From: Bacillus sp. MRMR6
GTDB taxonomy: Bacteria > Bacillota > Bacilli > Bacillales > Cytobacillaceae
Reading direction: 5' to 3'
DNA length: 64,000 bases
Assembly (NCBI RefSeq): GCF_001940785.1
Contig: NZ_MSLS01000002.1
Location: 257,077-321,076, forward strand
In this document: positions 11,294 through 22,045 of the stretch, piece after piece
Layout: each line of letters starts with the position of its first letter
Position numbering within the stretch: the stretch's first letter is position 1
Notes under the pieces: model-generated
Database searches by the model: none
What the model saw: only the letters and a program-made list of their open reading frames with translations
What the model was told of the DNA's origin: nothing
Translations under genes and position numbers: made by a program

Positions 11294-11420
11294 GTCTTCA
11301 CCCCTCCCTTAATTGTATGATTACGAGAAGAGGACATGCCATTTTTAACAGGAAATTTGAATAAATTGCATCACTCAGAATAAAAATTAAAAAAGCATGT
11401 TTTATCTCACTGAAATACAG

Positions 11421-11449
11421 TTGACCTTGTAACAAGGTTATATTATAAT
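11421..11449 (+). promoter_or_regulatory. Strong sigma-A promoter of rpsU-yqeY
   Basis: TTGACC at 11421-11426, a 17-base spacer, and a consensus TATAAT at 11444-11449. The resulting leader is about 50 bases and includes a purine-rich ribosome site. Confidence 0.85.
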
Positions 11450-11505
11450 TGCAAGGTACATGGGATGAATGTAAGTGTGTTGTGTTTCGGAGGGAGGGAA
11501 AGAGA

Positions 11506-11679
11506 ATGTCTAAAACCGTCGTTAAGAAAAACGAATCGCTTGAAGATGCTCTTCGTCGCTTCAAACGTACAGTATCAAAAACTGGTACTTTGCAAGAGGC
11601 AAGAAAGCGCGAATTCTACGAAAAGCCAAGTGTAAAGCGTAAGAAAAAGTCAGAAGCAGCAAGAAAACGTAAGTTCTAA
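11506..11679 (+). CDS. rpsU: Ribosomal protein S21
   Basis: The 57-residue, very basic protein reads [21 protein letters not shown] at its start and ends in a lysine/arginine-rich tail ([15 protein letters not shown]), the full length of bS21. It belongs to the small ribosomal subunit near the anti-Shine-Dalgarno region. The start is ATG 11506, behind GGAGGGAGGG. An upstream in-frame ATG at 11449 overlaps the promoter -10 and is excluded. yqeY follows 16 bases later, as in B. subtilis. Confidence 0.98.
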   Translation: MSKTVVKKNESLEDALRRFKRTVSKTGTLQEARKREFYEKPSVKRKKKSEAARKRKF

Positions 11680-11695
11680 AGAGAGGGTGTAATTA

Positions 11696-12142
11696 ATGAG
11701 TCTTCTCGAGCGTTTAAATAGTGACATGAAACAAGCGATGAAAAATAAGGAAAAAGACAAGCTCACCACCATTCGGATGGTTAAAGCTTCATTGCAAAAT
11801 GAGGCGATCAAGCTCGGTACTGCTGAGCTTACCGAAGAAGTTGAGTTAACAATCCTTTCTCGCGAAGTTAAGCAACGCAAAGACTCCCTCCATGAATTTG
11901 ATAAAGCAGGTCGCAGTGACCTTGTTGATAAATTGCGTGCAGAGTTGGCAGTAGTCGAACTGTATTTACCGAAACAGCTTTCTGAACAAGAACTGTCAGA
12001 CATTGTTAAAGAGACAATTTCTGAAGTCGGCGCAACATCAAAAGCGGAAATGGGAAAAGTGATGGCTGCTATTATGCCTAAAGTCAAAGGCAAGGCAGAT
12101 GGGTCACTTGTTAATAAATTTGTACAACAACACCTTTCATAA
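11696..12142 (+). CDS. yqeY: YqeY, GatB/YqeY-domain protein
   Basis: The 148-residue all-helical protein matches the YqeY family ([28 protein letters not shown] at the N-terminus, [21 protein letters not shown] near the C-terminus). The C-terminal half resembles the tRNA-binding tail of GatB, so a tRNA-related role has been suggested; the actual function is unknown. It is co-transcribed with rpsU and ends at a terminator. Confidence 0.94.
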   Translation: MSLLERLNSDMKQAMKNKEKDKLTTIRMVKASLQNEAIKLGTAELTEEVELTILSREVKQRKDSLHEFDKAGRSDLVDKLRAELAVVELYLPKQLSEQELSDIVKETISEVGATSKAEMGKVMAAIMPKVKGKADGSLVNKFVQQHLS

Positions 12143-12158
12143 TTATTCTTACAAAGCG

Positions 12159-12190
12159 AAACCACAGGTATCTAATCCCTGTGGTTTTTT
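12159..12190 (+). terminator. Intrinsic terminator after yqeY
   Basis: AACCACAGG pairs with CCTGTGGTT, followed by six Ts. Confidence 0.93.
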
Positions 12191-12214
12191 CATTTTAATA
12201 AAGGGAACATTAAA

Positions 12215-12240
12215 TGAAACTTTAATGCTACTAATACGTA
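12215..12240 (+). promoter_or_regulatory. Sigma-W (ECF) promoter for nfeD-floA
   Basis: TGAAAC at 12215-12220, exactly 16 bases, then CGTA at 12237-12240. This is a full match to the sigma-W consensus TGAAAC-N16-CGTA. In B. subtilis the yqeZ-floA-yqfB operon is a known sigma-W target induced by cell-envelope stress, so both sequence and position agree. Confidence 0.9.
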
Positions 12241-12285
12241 TAAAGATTATCTGATGAATTCATATGCAGGAAGGGGGGAGGAAGT

Positions 12286-12918
12286 TTGGTTGAAATACTT
12301 ACTGATCCGATAGTTATTACCATACTATTAACAATTGCTGGTGGTGCTATTGTATTTGAACTTTTCTCGTCAAAAATGGGAGTGGCAGGTTTTATCGGTT
12401 TGTTTGCACTACTTTTGTTCTTTTATGGGCATTTTCAGGCAGGTTTGGCAGGAATAGGAACGATTATGTTATTTGCAGTTGGAATCCTTCTCATTTTTTT
12501 AGAATTTTTTCTGCCAGGTGCCATCTCAGGGACACTTGGAATGGCTGCTTTGATTGCAAGCCTATTCTTAGCTAGTGAACATCCATTTACAATGGGAATA
12601 TCTATTTTTATTGCATTGTTAGTATCAATCATAATCCTTTATATCATGACTAAAGTATTAAGGAAAAAGATTGTTTTGTTTAATCGGATGATTTTGTTTG
12701 ATACAGCTAGAAAAGAAGATGGCTATGTTTCAAATGTGAATCGTACAGATTTATTAGGGAAGGATGGAATTACATTAACTGTTTTACGTCCGTCCGGGAC
12801 AGCGGTATTTAACAATGAGAGACTTGATGTAGTAAGTGAAGGTGGATTCATTGGGAAGGATCGTAAGATTATAGTCATTAAGGTTGAAGGAGTACGTATA
12901 GTTGTCAGAGAGTTGTAA
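12286..12918 (+). CDS. Short NfeD-family membrane protein (YqeZ position, no protease domain)
   Basis: The 210-residue protein has about four to five membrane segments in residues 5-125. A C-terminal OB-fold NfeD domain follows (about 150-210, with GKDGITLTVLRPSGTAVFNNERLDVVSEGGFI). The B. subtilis neighbour of floA, YqeZ, is about twice as long because it carries an N-terminal ClpP-class serine protease domain, which is absent here. No remnant of that domain lies upstream, since the sigma-W promoter begins only 70 bases before the gene. NfeD proteins pair with flotillin/SPFH proteins in membrane microdomains. The start is TTG at 12286 behind GGGGGGAGG. Confidence 0.85.
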   Translation: MVEILTDPIVITILLTIAGGAIVFELFSSKMGVAGFIGLFALLLFFYGHFQAGLAGIGTIMLFAVGILLIFLEFFLPGAISGTLGMAALIASLFLASEHPFTMGISIFIALLVSIIILYIMTKVLRKKIVLFNRMILFDTARKEDGYVSNVNRTDLLGKDGITLTVLRPSGTAVFNNERLDVVSEGGFIGKDRKIIVIKVEGVRIVVREL

Positions 12919-12945
12919 TTTAAAGTAAATAGAGGAGGTAATACA

Positions 12946-13941
12946 GTGATTTTAACAAATGGTACACTTTTCATGATTGCAATAATTGTCGTAGCTCTGA
13001 TTTTTTTAGGGATTTTATTATCCTTTGTGCCTGTAATGCTTTGGATTTCAGCGCTAGCAGCCGGAGTGAAAATCAGCATCTTCACACTAATTGGTATGAG
13101 ACTAAGAAGGGTAACCCCTAGCAGAGTAGTAAACCCGTTAATTAAGGCGCATAAAGCAGGACTTGGTGTAACAACTAATCAGCTTGAAAGCCACTATCTT
13201 GCTGGTGGTAATGTTGACCGGGTTGTAAATGCACTAATTGCTGCCCACAGAGCAAATATAGAATTATCTTTTGAGCGTTGTGCTGCGATTGACCTTGCGG
13301 GTCGAGATGTTCTAGAAGCAGTACAAATGAGTGTTAACCCGAAGGTAATCGAGACGCCCTTTATTGCTGGTGTTGCTATGAATGGTATTGAAGTAAAGGC
13401 AAAGGCAAGAATTACCGTTAGAGCCAACATTGACCGCCTTGTTGGGGGTGCTGGTGAGGAAACAATCGTAGCCCGTGTAGGTGAAGGTGTTGTAAGTACA
13501 ATCGGTTCTTCTGCTAGTCACAGTAAAGTGCTTGAAAATCCTGACATCATTTCACAAACTGTTCTGGCAAAAGGTTTAGATGCTGGTACCGCTTTTGAAA
13601 TTCTATCGATTGATATTGCTGACGTGGACATCGGTAAGAATATCGGAGCAGAACTGCAAACAGAACAAGCAGAGGCTGATAAGAAAATTGCTCAAGCCAA
13701 AGCAGAAGAGCGTAGAGCGATGGCCGTTGCTCAAGAGCAAGAGATGAAGGCAAGAGTTCAAGAAATGAGAGCAAAGGTAGTCGAAGCAGAGGCAGAGGTA
13801 CCTCTCGCGATGGCTGATGCCCTTAAATCGGGAAATATCGGTGTAATGGACTACATGAATATTAAGAATATTACAGCTGATACAGAAATGCGTGGATCAA
13901 TCGGTAAAATGACTGGTGAGAAGAAGGAAGAAGATCGTTAA
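12946..13941 (+). CDS. floA: FloA, flotillin-like protein
   Basis: The 331-residue protein has one N-terminal membrane hairpin (about residues 5-50), an SPFH-like domain with [27 protein letters not shown], and a C-terminal Ala/Glu-rich coiled coil ([22 protein letters not shown]). It matches YqfA/FloA across its length. FloA assembles functional membrane microdomains that organise signalling and cell-wall proteins. The start is GTG at 12946 behind AGAGGAGG. It is 27 bases from its NfeD partner, under the same sigma-W promoter. Confidence 0.96.
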   Translation: MILTNGTLFMIAIIVVALIFLGILLSFVPVMLWISALAAGVKISIFTLIGMRLRRVTPSRVVNPLIKAHKAGLGVTTNQLESHYLAGGNVDRVVNALIAAHRANIELSFERCAAIDLAGRDVLEAVQMSVNPKVIETPFIAGVAMNGIEVKAKARITVRANIDRLVGGAGEETIVARVGEGVVSTIGSSASHSKVLENPDIISQTVLAKGLDAGTAFEILSIDIADVDIGKNIGAELQTEQAEADKKIAQAKAEERRAMAVAQEQEMKARVQEMRAKVVEAEAEVPLAMADALKSGNIGVMDYMNIKNITADTEMRGSIGKMTGEKKEEDR

Positions 13942-13976
13942 ACCACCATTGTATTTCCTAAAAAGGAGGGTGGCTT

Positions 13977-14399
13977 TTGGAATCAATTTTGTTTTTAATT
14001 ATAGTTTGGGTGCTTTCTTCTATTTTTGGTAAAGCAAAAGGAAAAGGTAAGCCTGCAAGAACTTCTATTCCTAAGGGGTTTAAGGATATTCAAACGTTAT
14101 TTGAAGAGCAAGAGGAAAGACCTCCAAGTCCCAAGACCATATCGACAGGACAATCGGCTGCTCGAAACATGAATGAAGATAATTTCTCCCCAAATGTTCT
14201 GCAAACAAATCATGCACCAGCAAGGCGTATTGGCAGGTCTGAAGGCAGATTAAACGAAGAGAAAAGACCTCTGGTTAAAGAAGGCAGTATTTTTCAAGAA
14301 AAGCCAGATGAAAAAACGATTATTAATGGGATCATTTGGTCGGAGATTTTAAACGAGCCAAGGTCGAAACGTCCACATTTTTCAAAACGAGGCAGATGA
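13977..14399 (+). CDS. Small membrane-anchored protein in the floA operon (YqfB position)
   Basis: The 140-residue protein has one N-terminal hydrophobic segment (ESILFLIIVWVLSSIFG) followed by a charged, low-complexity tail rich in Pro, Arg and Glu with no recognised domain. A motif near the C-terminus (INGIIWSEILNEPRSKRP) is the most conserved-looking part. It occupies the place of yqfB, third gene of the sigma-W floA operon. The start is TTG at 13977 with AAGGAGGG upstream. The function is unknown. Confidence 0.75.
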   Translation: MESILFLIIVWVLSSIFGKAKGKGKPARTSIPKGFKDIQTLFEEQEERPPSPKTISTGQSAARNMNEDNFSPNVLQTNHAPARRIGRSEGRLNEEKRPLVKEGSIFQEKPDEKTIINGIIWSEILNEPRSKRPHFSKRGR

Positions 14400-14435
14400 A
14401 TAAAACAACGCTGGAAAATGGAAAAAGATGTGCTA

Positions 14436-14483
14436 GAACCCCCTTTCATTTCATAATATGAGATGAAAGGGGGTTCTTTTTTT
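14436..14483 (+). terminator. Very strong terminator that contains the yqfC ribosome binding site
   Basis: GAACCCCCTTTCAT (14436-14449) pairs perfectly with ATGAAAGGGGGTTC (14463-14476). The stem continues inward through a T-G pair and TCAT/ATGA to a 3-base loop. Seven or more Ts follow (14477-14483), and the yqfC ATG is the very next base. The only ribosome site for yqfC, AAAGGGGG (14466-14473), lies in the 3' arm. The hairpin should end the floA transcript and also hide the yqfC start on any read-through RNA. Confidence 0.9.
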
Positions 14484-14786
14484 ATGGCAAAAAAATGGGG
14501 CCAAAGAGTCCGCAACTGGATGGCACAAAAAATGGATCTTCCTCAAGATGTCATGATGGATTTACCCCGAATCACGATGATTGGGCAAATTCACATATAC
14601 ATTGAAAATCACCGTGGGCTACTCACTTTTACAGATAAAGAATTGAGGCTGCTCCTTAAGCAGGGGCAACTGCTGATCAAAGGAAAATCCTTTGTGATTA
14701 AAACGATATTACCTGAAGAAATTTTATTAGAAGGAAAAATTGATCAGGTCCTATATATAACTGAAAATCCAGGAGGAACGAAATGA
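14484..14786 (+). CDS. yqfC: YqfC, sporulation protein
   Basis: The 100-residue protein reads MAKKWGQRVRNWMAQKMDLP, then LPRITMIGQIHIYIENHRG and LLIKGKSFVIKTILPEEILLEG, matching YqfC throughout with a slightly longer C-terminus than B. subtilis. In B. subtilis yqfC-yqfD are transcribed by sigma E in the mother cell and are needed for normal sporulation. The start is ATG 14484; an in-frame ATG at 14463 would place translation inside the terminator stem. It overlaps yqfD by 4 bases. A sigma-E-like -10 (CATAATAT, 14452-14459) lies in the hairpin loop region, but no clear -35 is seen. Confidence 0.92.
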   Translation: MAKKWGQRVRNWMAQKMDLPQDVMMDLPRITMIGQIHIYIENHRGLLTFTDKELRLLLKQGQLLIKGKSFVIKTILPEEILLEGKIDQVLYITENPGGTK

Positions 14787-15976
14787 AAAACCAGTGGGTC
14801 GATTTCTTTTATGGCAAAGTTACAGTCAAAGTAACCGGAAAGGGGATTGAACGATTTTTAAATAGTCTGATTAGGAATAATCTTCATATCTGGAATGTAA
14901 AACGGCATGGGACGGAAACAATCACCTTTACAATGAAACTTCAGGATGCACTTAAAATTCGTTATTATGCCAAACAACGAGAATGTACAGTTTCATTTTT
15001 AAGACGGAGCGGGATGCCGTTCCTTTTTAAAAGGTTATTGAAAAATAGCGGATTTGTAGCGGGGGCGGTTTTATTTCTAGTTATTATTTTAATTTTATCC
15101 AATGTCATCTGGGGAATCGAGGTTAGAGGTGCAAAACCTGCAACCGAGTACCAGATTCACAAAGAATTGGACAAGATGGGGGTTAAGATTGGTAAAGTTC
15201 AATTCTTTGTAGATAATGTAGAAGCAATCCAACGTCAGTTAACTAATAATGTAGGTAACTTGACGTGGGTTGGTGTGGAATTAAGAGGGACAACCTATCA
15301 TTTGCAGGTAGTAGAAAAGAAAGAACCAGATGAGCAAGAACAACTATCTCCGCAAAATCTTGTGGCAAAAAAGAAAGCGGTCATTGCTAATATGTATATT
15401 GAAACTGGTCAAAAATTAGTTAAAATTAATCAGCATGTAGAAGAAGGGCAGATCCTTGTATCAGGTGTCATTGGAAAAGAAGGTCAAACGGAAGAAGTAG
15501 GTGCAAAAGGTGAAGTATGGGGAGAAACTTGGTATATGAGCCATGTTGAACAGCCTTTACAGACAGATTTTAAAGTGTTCGATGGCCGTGAAAAACAAAA
15601 ACATTTTATTCTTATTGGCAGCTATGAAATACCTGTTTGGGGTTTCGGTAAGCCGGAATTTACTGAATTTGAAAAAGAAAGAAACGTTCAGCAAATACAG
15701 TTTCTTAAGTGGAAATTACCTATTTCCTATGGAAATGAGACATTAAGGGCAAGTGAAAAAATAACGAGAACGTATACCAGAAAAGAAGCTGAAGAAATAG
15801 CCTTGAACTTAGCTAAAAAAGAAATAAAAAGTGGTTTAGATGAGGATGCTATCATTAAGGATGAAAAGATTTTACACAAAGAGATGAAAAATGGTAAGGT
15901 TATCCTAGATATCCATTTTAAGATAATCGAAAATATCGCAATCGGAAAACCGATACCCAAGGAGACTCTTGAATGA
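14783..15976 (+). CDS. yqfD: YqfD, sporulation membrane protein
   Basis: The 397-residue protein has an N-terminal cytoplasmic part of about 90 residues, one strong membrane segment (FVAGAVLFLVIILILSNVIWG) and a large extracytoplasmic domain. This is the architecture of sporulation protein YqfD (SpoIV-like, mother-cell compartment). It starts 4 bases inside yqfC (ATGA overlap) with AGGAGG upstream and overlaps phoH by 4 bases, so yqfC-yqfD-phoH are translationally coupled. Confidence 0.94.
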   Translation: MKNQWVDFFYGKVTVKVTGKGIERFLNSLIRNNLHIWNVKRHGTETITFTMKLQDALKIRYYAKQRECTVSFLRRSGMPFLFKRLLKNSGFVAGAVLFLVIILILSNVIWGIEVRGAKPATEYQIHKELDKMGVKIGKVQFFVDNVEAIQRQLTNNVGNLTWVGVELRGTTYHLQVVEKKEPDEQEQLSPQNLVAKKKAVIANMYIETGQKLVKINQHVEEGQILVSGVIGKEGQTEEVGAKGEVWGETWYMSHVEQPLQTDFKVFDGREKQKHFILIGSYEIPVWGFGKPEFTEFEKERNVQQIQFLKWKLPISYGNETLRASEKITRTYTRKEAEEIALNLAKKEIKSGLDEDAIIKDEKILHKEMKNGKVILDIHFKIIENIAIGKPIPKETLE

Positions 15977-16938
15977 CAGAAAAGCTAACCACCATCAAAG
16001 TACAAATTGAAAACCCAAATGAAGCTATTTCTTTATTAGGTAATACAGATTCTAACTTGAAGGTTCTTGAGGAAGAGCTGGGAGTTTCAGTCGTCACGAG
16101 AGGCGAGTCAGTCTCATTGTCTGGTGATGAGGAAAAGGTAGGGATAGCCAGCCAAATTCTTGATAAACTGATTTTTGTTATACGTAAAGGGGTTACCATT
16201 AGCCAGAGAGATGTATTATATGCAGTGCAGATGGCTGATAAAGGGACACTCGAGTATTTTGAAAATTTGTATGATGAAGAACTTGCTAAAACTGTAAAGG
16301 GTAAAACCATACGTATAAAAACCCTTGGACAAAGACAATATGTAAATTCAATTAGAAAAAATGATTTGGTTTTTGGGGTTGGACCTGCGGGAACAGGAAA
16401 AACATATCTTGCAGTTGTGATGGCAGTTAATGCGCTAAAAAATGGACAAGTAAATAAAATTATTTTGACAAGGCCGGCAGTTGAAGCTGGGGAGAGTCTA
16501 GGATTTTTACCAGGTGACTTGAAGGAAAAGGTTGATCCTTACTTAAGGCCTCTGTATGACGCTCTGCATGACATTTTAGGCGCTGAGCATACCCAAAGAC
16601 TAATTGAACGCGGGACGATCGAAATAGCCCCTTTAGCCTATATGAGAGGCCGTACACTTGACGATGCATTTGTCATATTGGATGAGGCTCAAAATACAAC
16701 ACATGCACAAATGAAAATGTTCTTAACAAGACTAGGCTTTGGATCGAAGATGGTGATTACTGGCGACCAAACCCAAATTGATTTACCTAGGGGGGCAAAA
16801 TCTGGCTTAATCGTCGCCGAAGAAATCCTAATGAACGTAAATGGAATTTCTTTTGTTTTCTTAGAACAAAGTGATGTCGTCCGCCATCCGCTAGTCGGCA
16901 GAATTATTGAAGCTTACGCAAAGAAAGACACTAAATAG
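15973..16938 (+). CDS. phoH: PhoH-family ATPase
   Basis: The 321-residue protein has an N-terminal KH-like region followed by the PhoH ATPase domain. The Walker A is GPAGTGKT (about 137-144), with ILTRPAVEAGESLGFLPG and the Walker B VILDEAQNTT after it. It is a cytoplasmic P-loop NTPase of the helicase-like superfamily and is often found next to ybeY, which hints at RNA or ribosome metabolism; the exact role is unknown. Here pgpH lies between phoH and ybeY. A terminator follows. Confidence 0.94.
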   Translation: MTEKLTTIKVQIENPNEAISLLGNTDSNLKVLEEELGVSVVTRGESVSLSGDEEKVGIASQILDKLIFVIRKGVTISQRDVLYAVQMADKGTLEYFENLYDEELAKTVKGKTIRIKTLGQRQYVNSIRKNDLVFGVGPAGTGKTYLAVVMAVNALKNGQVNKIILTRPAVEAGESLGFLPGDLKEKVDPYLRPLYDALHDILGAEHTQRLIERGTIEIAPLAYMRGRTLDDAFVILDEAQNTTHAQMKMFLTRLGFGSKMVITGDQTQIDLPRGAKSGLIVAEEILMNVNGISFVFLEQSDVVRHPLVGRIIEAYAKKDTK

Positions 16939-16951
16939 TTAGCAGTCAATC

Positions 16952-16984
16952 AAGGATAAACCACAAATCTGGTTTATCCTTTTT
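16952..16984 (+). terminator. Intrinsic terminator after phoH
   Basis: AAGGATAAACC pairs with GGTTTATCCTT across an 8-base loop, then a T-run. The following gap up to 17192 shows no clear promoter. Confidence 0.92.
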
Positions 16985-17192
16985 ACATATTCTGCGAAAT
17001 GAAATTCTGAAAAAGTATGTACTTTGTAATTGAGGGTGAAATCTCACAGAAAAACTGTTATCATTTTACATAAAGCAAGCATTTCCTGCCAGATTTGACC
17101 ATTCTGTCGAATTCAGTTAGTTTAAAAATGGTGTGTGTGATTTTTATACTAAAATTACTAATATGGATATTCGTTGTTTTGGGGGGAGTTAG

Positions 17193-19358
17193 TTGAAGAA
17201 AATACAACAGTACTTAATTCATATTAAAAGGCTTCTCGATATTACTTTTTTTCGAATGTTTTTTTTCCTAGTAATCGGTATCATTTTGTTTTCATCAATG
17301 TACAACAATGTAAAACCGGAAAAACTGGATATTTCTTTGCTTACAGCCGCAGAGAAAACAATTCGTTCACCAGCCACTGTAGAAGATAAAGCGAGTACAG
17401 AAAAAAAGCGTCAGGATGCACTAGATCAGGTTCAAGATGTTTATACCGTAAAGAAAGAGTATTCTTCCAACCAGGTTGATTTAATTACTTCGATTTTTAA
17501 TGCAGCTAAAGAGGTAGATGATGAAGTCAGGGCAGAGATCAAGAAGAAAAATGAAGCTCTAGAGTTTGAACAGCTTGAGGTTACAGAACCTAGTGTGGAA
17601 GCCAAAGTAAAGATGCTTAAATCAAAGCTAACAGAAAGGGTTAATAAGGAGCTTTCTGAACGGGTTTTCACTTCTTTGATACAAGCAAGCAGGGATGAGC
17701 TGTCAATTGCAAAGGATATAACCGTAACGGCTATTAATAATGTCATGACGAAAAAAATCTCTGCTGATGATGTCGAAAATGCTAAAAAAAGCCTAGAAGA
17801 GGAAATAAAATTCTCGACCTTACATAGCGAATTAAAAAATGCAGTCATTGAATTGGGCAGATACGCTGTTATTCAAAATGAATTTTATGATCCTGTTAAA
17901 ACAGAGGAACTCAGGGAACAGGCAGCAGAAAGTGTTGAACCTGTTAAAATTCTTCAAGGTCAAATTATTGTAGAAGAAGGTAAGTTAATTAGGCAAGAAG
18001 AATTTAGACAGTTAGAGCTAGCGGGGCTTTTAAATAATGAGAAATCAGTTAAACCGTTTATCGGTTTAGCTATATTAATATCCATCTTATTATCAGCTCT
18101 TTATTATTATTTTTATCAAATGAAGGAACAGCCGGAAAAAAGACAAGCATATTTGTTGTTATTTGGCATTATCTTTATGCTGACATTTTTCATCATGAAG
18201 ATCGTCAGCATCCTAGAGATATTCAACTATACAGGAATTGGATATTTATTTCCCGCGGCAATGGGTGGAATGTTATTGAAAATATTAATTGAGGAAAAGC
18301 TAGCTATTCTTTCATCCATTATTTTCGCCGTCTGTGGCAGTATTTTATTTAATGAAGGTGTCTCAGGGACCCTTAACTTTTCAGTCGGAATCTATACTTT
18401 ATTCAGTTCTTTGGCAGGTATTCTTTTCTTAAGTGATCAAAATCAGCGTTCAAAAATCCTGCAGGCAGGTTCATTTGCAGCAACAGTAAATCTGTTTACC
18501 ATTTGGGCATTAATGTTCCTTCCGAATGGGCAATTTTCTGGTCTTGAATACGGTTACTATATTTTAACGGCAATATTCTCTGGGATTGGATCTGCCGTAT
18601 TAACAATTGGATTACTGCCATTTTTTGAGGCGAGCTTTGGGATACTTTCGACCATGAAATTAATTGAGCTTTCCAATCCAAATCACCCTTTACTTAGGAA
18701 AATCCTGATGGAAGCCCCAGGCACATATCATCATAGTGTGATGGTTGCAAACCTTTCGGATGCTGCTTGTGAGGCCATTGGTGCGAACGGTCTTTTAGCA
18801 AGAGTAGGGAGTTATTATCATGATATCGGAAAGACAAATCGTCCTAGTTTCTTTATAGAAAACCAAATGCATGTTGAAAACCCTCATGATCGGCTTCCCC
18901 CTGATAAAAGCGCAGCCATCATTATTGCACATGTAACCGATGGAGTAGAAATTTTAAAGAAATATCATATGCCGAAAGAAATCATTCAGATCGCTGAGCA
19001 GCACCATGGGACAACCTTGTTGAAGTTCTTCTATCACAAGGCATTGCAGGAAAGTGAGGAGGTCAAGGAAGAGCATTATCGCTATCCTGGCCCAAGAGCA
19101 CAATCGAAGGAATCTGCTATCATTGGAATTGCGGATAGTGTTGAGGCTGCAGTAAGGTCACTGAGACAGCCTACACATGAAGCGATTGAATCGCTTGTTA
19201 AGAAAATAGTTGTAGATAGGCTTCAAGACGGTCAATTGAATGAATGTGATTTGACACTTAAGGAATTAGACACTGTTGCCTATTCGTTTTGTGAAACGTT
19301 AAAGGGAATATTTCACTCGAGGATTGAATACCCAGAAATGACAAAGAAGGTGAACTGA
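17193..19358 (+). CDS. pgpH: PgpH, c-di-AMP phosphodiesterase (7TM-HD)
   Basis: The 721-residue protein starts with one membrane helix (about 20-38) and a roughly 240-residue extracellular 7TMR-HDED domain. Seven membrane helices follow (about 285-480), then a cytoplasmic HD domain. HD motifs are [23 protein letters not shown] (His-Asp near residue 544) and IAEQHHGT. This is the yqfF/PgpH architecture, which hydrolyses c-di-AMP and so affects potassium and cell-wall homeostasis. A TTG at 17193 with GGGGGGAG upstream serves as start. ybeY follows after 2 bases. Confidence 0.95.
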   Translation: MKKIQQYLIHIKRLLDITFFRMFFFLVIGIILFSSMYNNVKPEKLDISLLTAAEKTIRSPATVEDKASTEKKRQDALDQVQDVYTVKKEYSSNQVDLITSIFNAAKEVDDEVRAEIKKKNEALEFEQLEVTEPSVEAKVKMLKSKLTERVNKELSERVFTSLIQASRDELSIAKDITVTAINNVMTKKISADDVENAKKSLEEEIKFSTLHSELKNAVIELGRYAVIQNEFYDPVKTEELREQAAESVEPVKILQGQIIVEEGKLIRQEEFRQLELAGLLNNEKSVKPFIGLAILISILLSALYYYFYQMKEQPEKRQAYLLLFGIIFMLTFFIMKIVSILEIFNYTGIGYLFPAAMGGMLLKILIEEKLAILSSIIFAVCGSILFNEGVSGTLNFSVGIYTLFSSLAGILFLSDQNQRSKILQAGSFAATVNLFTIWALMFLPNGQFSGLEYGYYILTAIFSGIGSAVLTIGLLPFFEASFGILSTMKLIELSNPNHPLLRKILMEAPGTYHHSVMVANLSDAACEAIGANGLLARVGSYYHDIGKTNRPSFFIENQMHVENPHDRLPPDKSAAIIIAHVTDGVEILKKYHMPKEIIQIAEQHHGTTLLKFFYHKALQESEEVKEEHYRYPGPRAQSKESAIIGIADSVEAAVRSLRQPTHEAIESLVKKIVVDRLQDGQLNECDLTLKELDTVAYSFCETLKGIFHSRIEYPEMTKKVN

Positions 19359-19360
19359 TA

Positions 19361-19834
19361 TTGGCTAAATTAATGATTGATTTTATTGATGAAACAAATG
19401 AATTATCTAGAGAGCAAATAATAGAACTTGAAAAGCTTTTAAATTTTGCTGCTGAAAAGCAAAAGGTTGAAGAAAACAGTGAAGTGTCCCTTACTTTTGT
19501 GACAAATGACAGGATCCAAGAAATTAACCGTGATTACAGGGATAAAGATACCCCGACAGATGTCATTTCATTCGCAATGGAAGAACTAGGGGAAGGTGAA
19601 GTCGCACTTTCTGGAGTAGAATTGCCCCGTGTATTAGGAGATATTATCATATCTGTGGCAAGGGCAAAGGAACAGGCAGAGGATTACGGTCATTCCTTCA
19701 TCAGGGAGCTAGGGTTTTTAGCAGTGCATGGCTTTTTACACCTATTAGGCTACGACCATATGACAGAAGCTGATGAAGAAGAAATGTTTACCCTGCAAAA
19801 GGATATTTTGAATGAGTATGGCCTCACAAGATAA
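19361..19834 (+). CDS. ybeY: YbeY, rRNA maturation endoribonuclease
   Basis: The 157-residue protein carries the zinc motif [11 protein letters not shown] (HxxxHxxxxxH) near the C-terminus plus [21 protein letters not shown], both hallmarks of YbeY (UPF0054). It is a metallo-endoribonuclease linked to 16S rRNA 3' end maturation and ribosome quality control. The start is TTG at 19361 with AAGAAGGTG upstream. It overlaps dgkA by 23 bases. Confidence 0.95.
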   Translation: MAKLMIDFIDETNELSREQIIELEKLLNFAAEKQKVEENSEVSLTFVTNDRIQEINRDYRDKDTPTDVISFAMEELGEGEVALSGVELPRVLGDIIISVARAKEQAEDYGHSFIRELGFLAVHGFLHLLGYDHMTEADEEEMFTLQKDILNEYGLTR

Positions 19835-20213
19835 CCAGAAAACTAACCGTTTATTAAAAAGCTTTTCATTTGCAATTCATGGGATAGGGTCAGCTATACA
19901 AACAGAAAGAAATATGCGCATCCACTTAGGATCCACTGTTTTAGTTATTGTGTTGTCTGTTTTTTTCTCCATATCCAAAACAGAGTGGCTATTTATATTA
20001 ATTGCTATAAGTGGAATGTTTGCATTGGAACTAGTAAATACAGCCATTGAACGTGTTGTCGATTTAATCACTGAAGACTACCATCCGCTTGCAAAGCAGG
20101 CTAAGGACATAGCTGCTGGTGCGGTTTTTATTTATGCGCTTGTCTCAGTGGCCATCGGGGCAATCATCTTTTGGCCATATTTTCTACAAATCATTAGGAA
20201 AATCTTTGCTTAA
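19812..20213 (+). CDS. dgkA: Diacylglycerol/undecaprenol kinase family protein
   Basis: The 133-residue protein has three membrane helices and the prokaryotic DagK motif [14 protein letters not shown] with [10 protein letters not shown] after it. In Gram-positive bacteria this family mainly phosphorylates undecaprenol rather than diacylglycerol, feeding the lipid carrier for wall polymers. It begins inside ybeY (ATG 19812, AAAGGA upstream); a second ATG at 19818 is an alternative. About 180 bases without a recognised feature separate it from cdd. Confidence 0.93.
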   Translation: MSMASQDNQKTNRLLKSFSFAIHGIGSAIQTERNMRIHLGSTVLVIVLSVFFSISKTEWLFILIAISGMFALELVNTAIERVVDLITEDYHPLAKQAKDIAAGAVFIYALVSVAIGAIIFWPYFLQIIRKIFA

Positions 20214-20351
20214 TTTGAAATGAGAATCGGAATTATGTAAAATGACATAACGGCAGCTAGGTTTAGAAAGGTTGAATTAGTTGATTTTTAAGAAAATTCA
20301 ATTTTTTCCATTACAATTTTGCAACAAGTGATGATTTTGTGAACATTTTAA

Positions 20352-21708
<1,357 letters not shown>

Positions 21709-21870
21709 GATCTAATCACCCTATCAGGATATTAGCTTTATTTTAAGATTATGCATGGACAACATTAACAAAATTTTCGTCTTATGATTTTTGCAAGACA
21801 GGCTATGATAATTGTAAGGTTTGGGATTGAAAAGAAGCTAGTCTAAATAATGAAAGGTGGGGTTTTTTCG

Positions 21871-22014
21871 ATGATGGATTTTACGTGGAAAGTATTCCTA
21901 CAAACAGGTAATATTGACACATATCTTCTCTTCAAGGAACTTGAGAAGGAAAACCAAGAAATACCCGGAAATCAGAATGAAGATCTAGCACAAATGGATT
22001 TTCCCGTTTCATAA
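21871..22014 (+). CDS. yqzL: YqzL-like small protein
   Basis: This 47-residue gene encodes MMDFTWKVFLQTGNIDTYLL at its start and ends AQMDFPVS. It matches the small YqzL protein that sits between era and recO in B. subtilis. No membrane segment or catalytic motif is visible and the function is unknown. The ribosome site is AAAGGTGG (21853-21860); the second ATG at 21874 is an equally possible start. Confidence 0.85.
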   Translation: MMDFTWKVFLQTGNIDTYLLFKELEKENQEIPGNQNEDLAQMDFPVS

Positions 22015-22045
22015 GTTTGTTTTGTAATACGGGATGGTGACAGAC

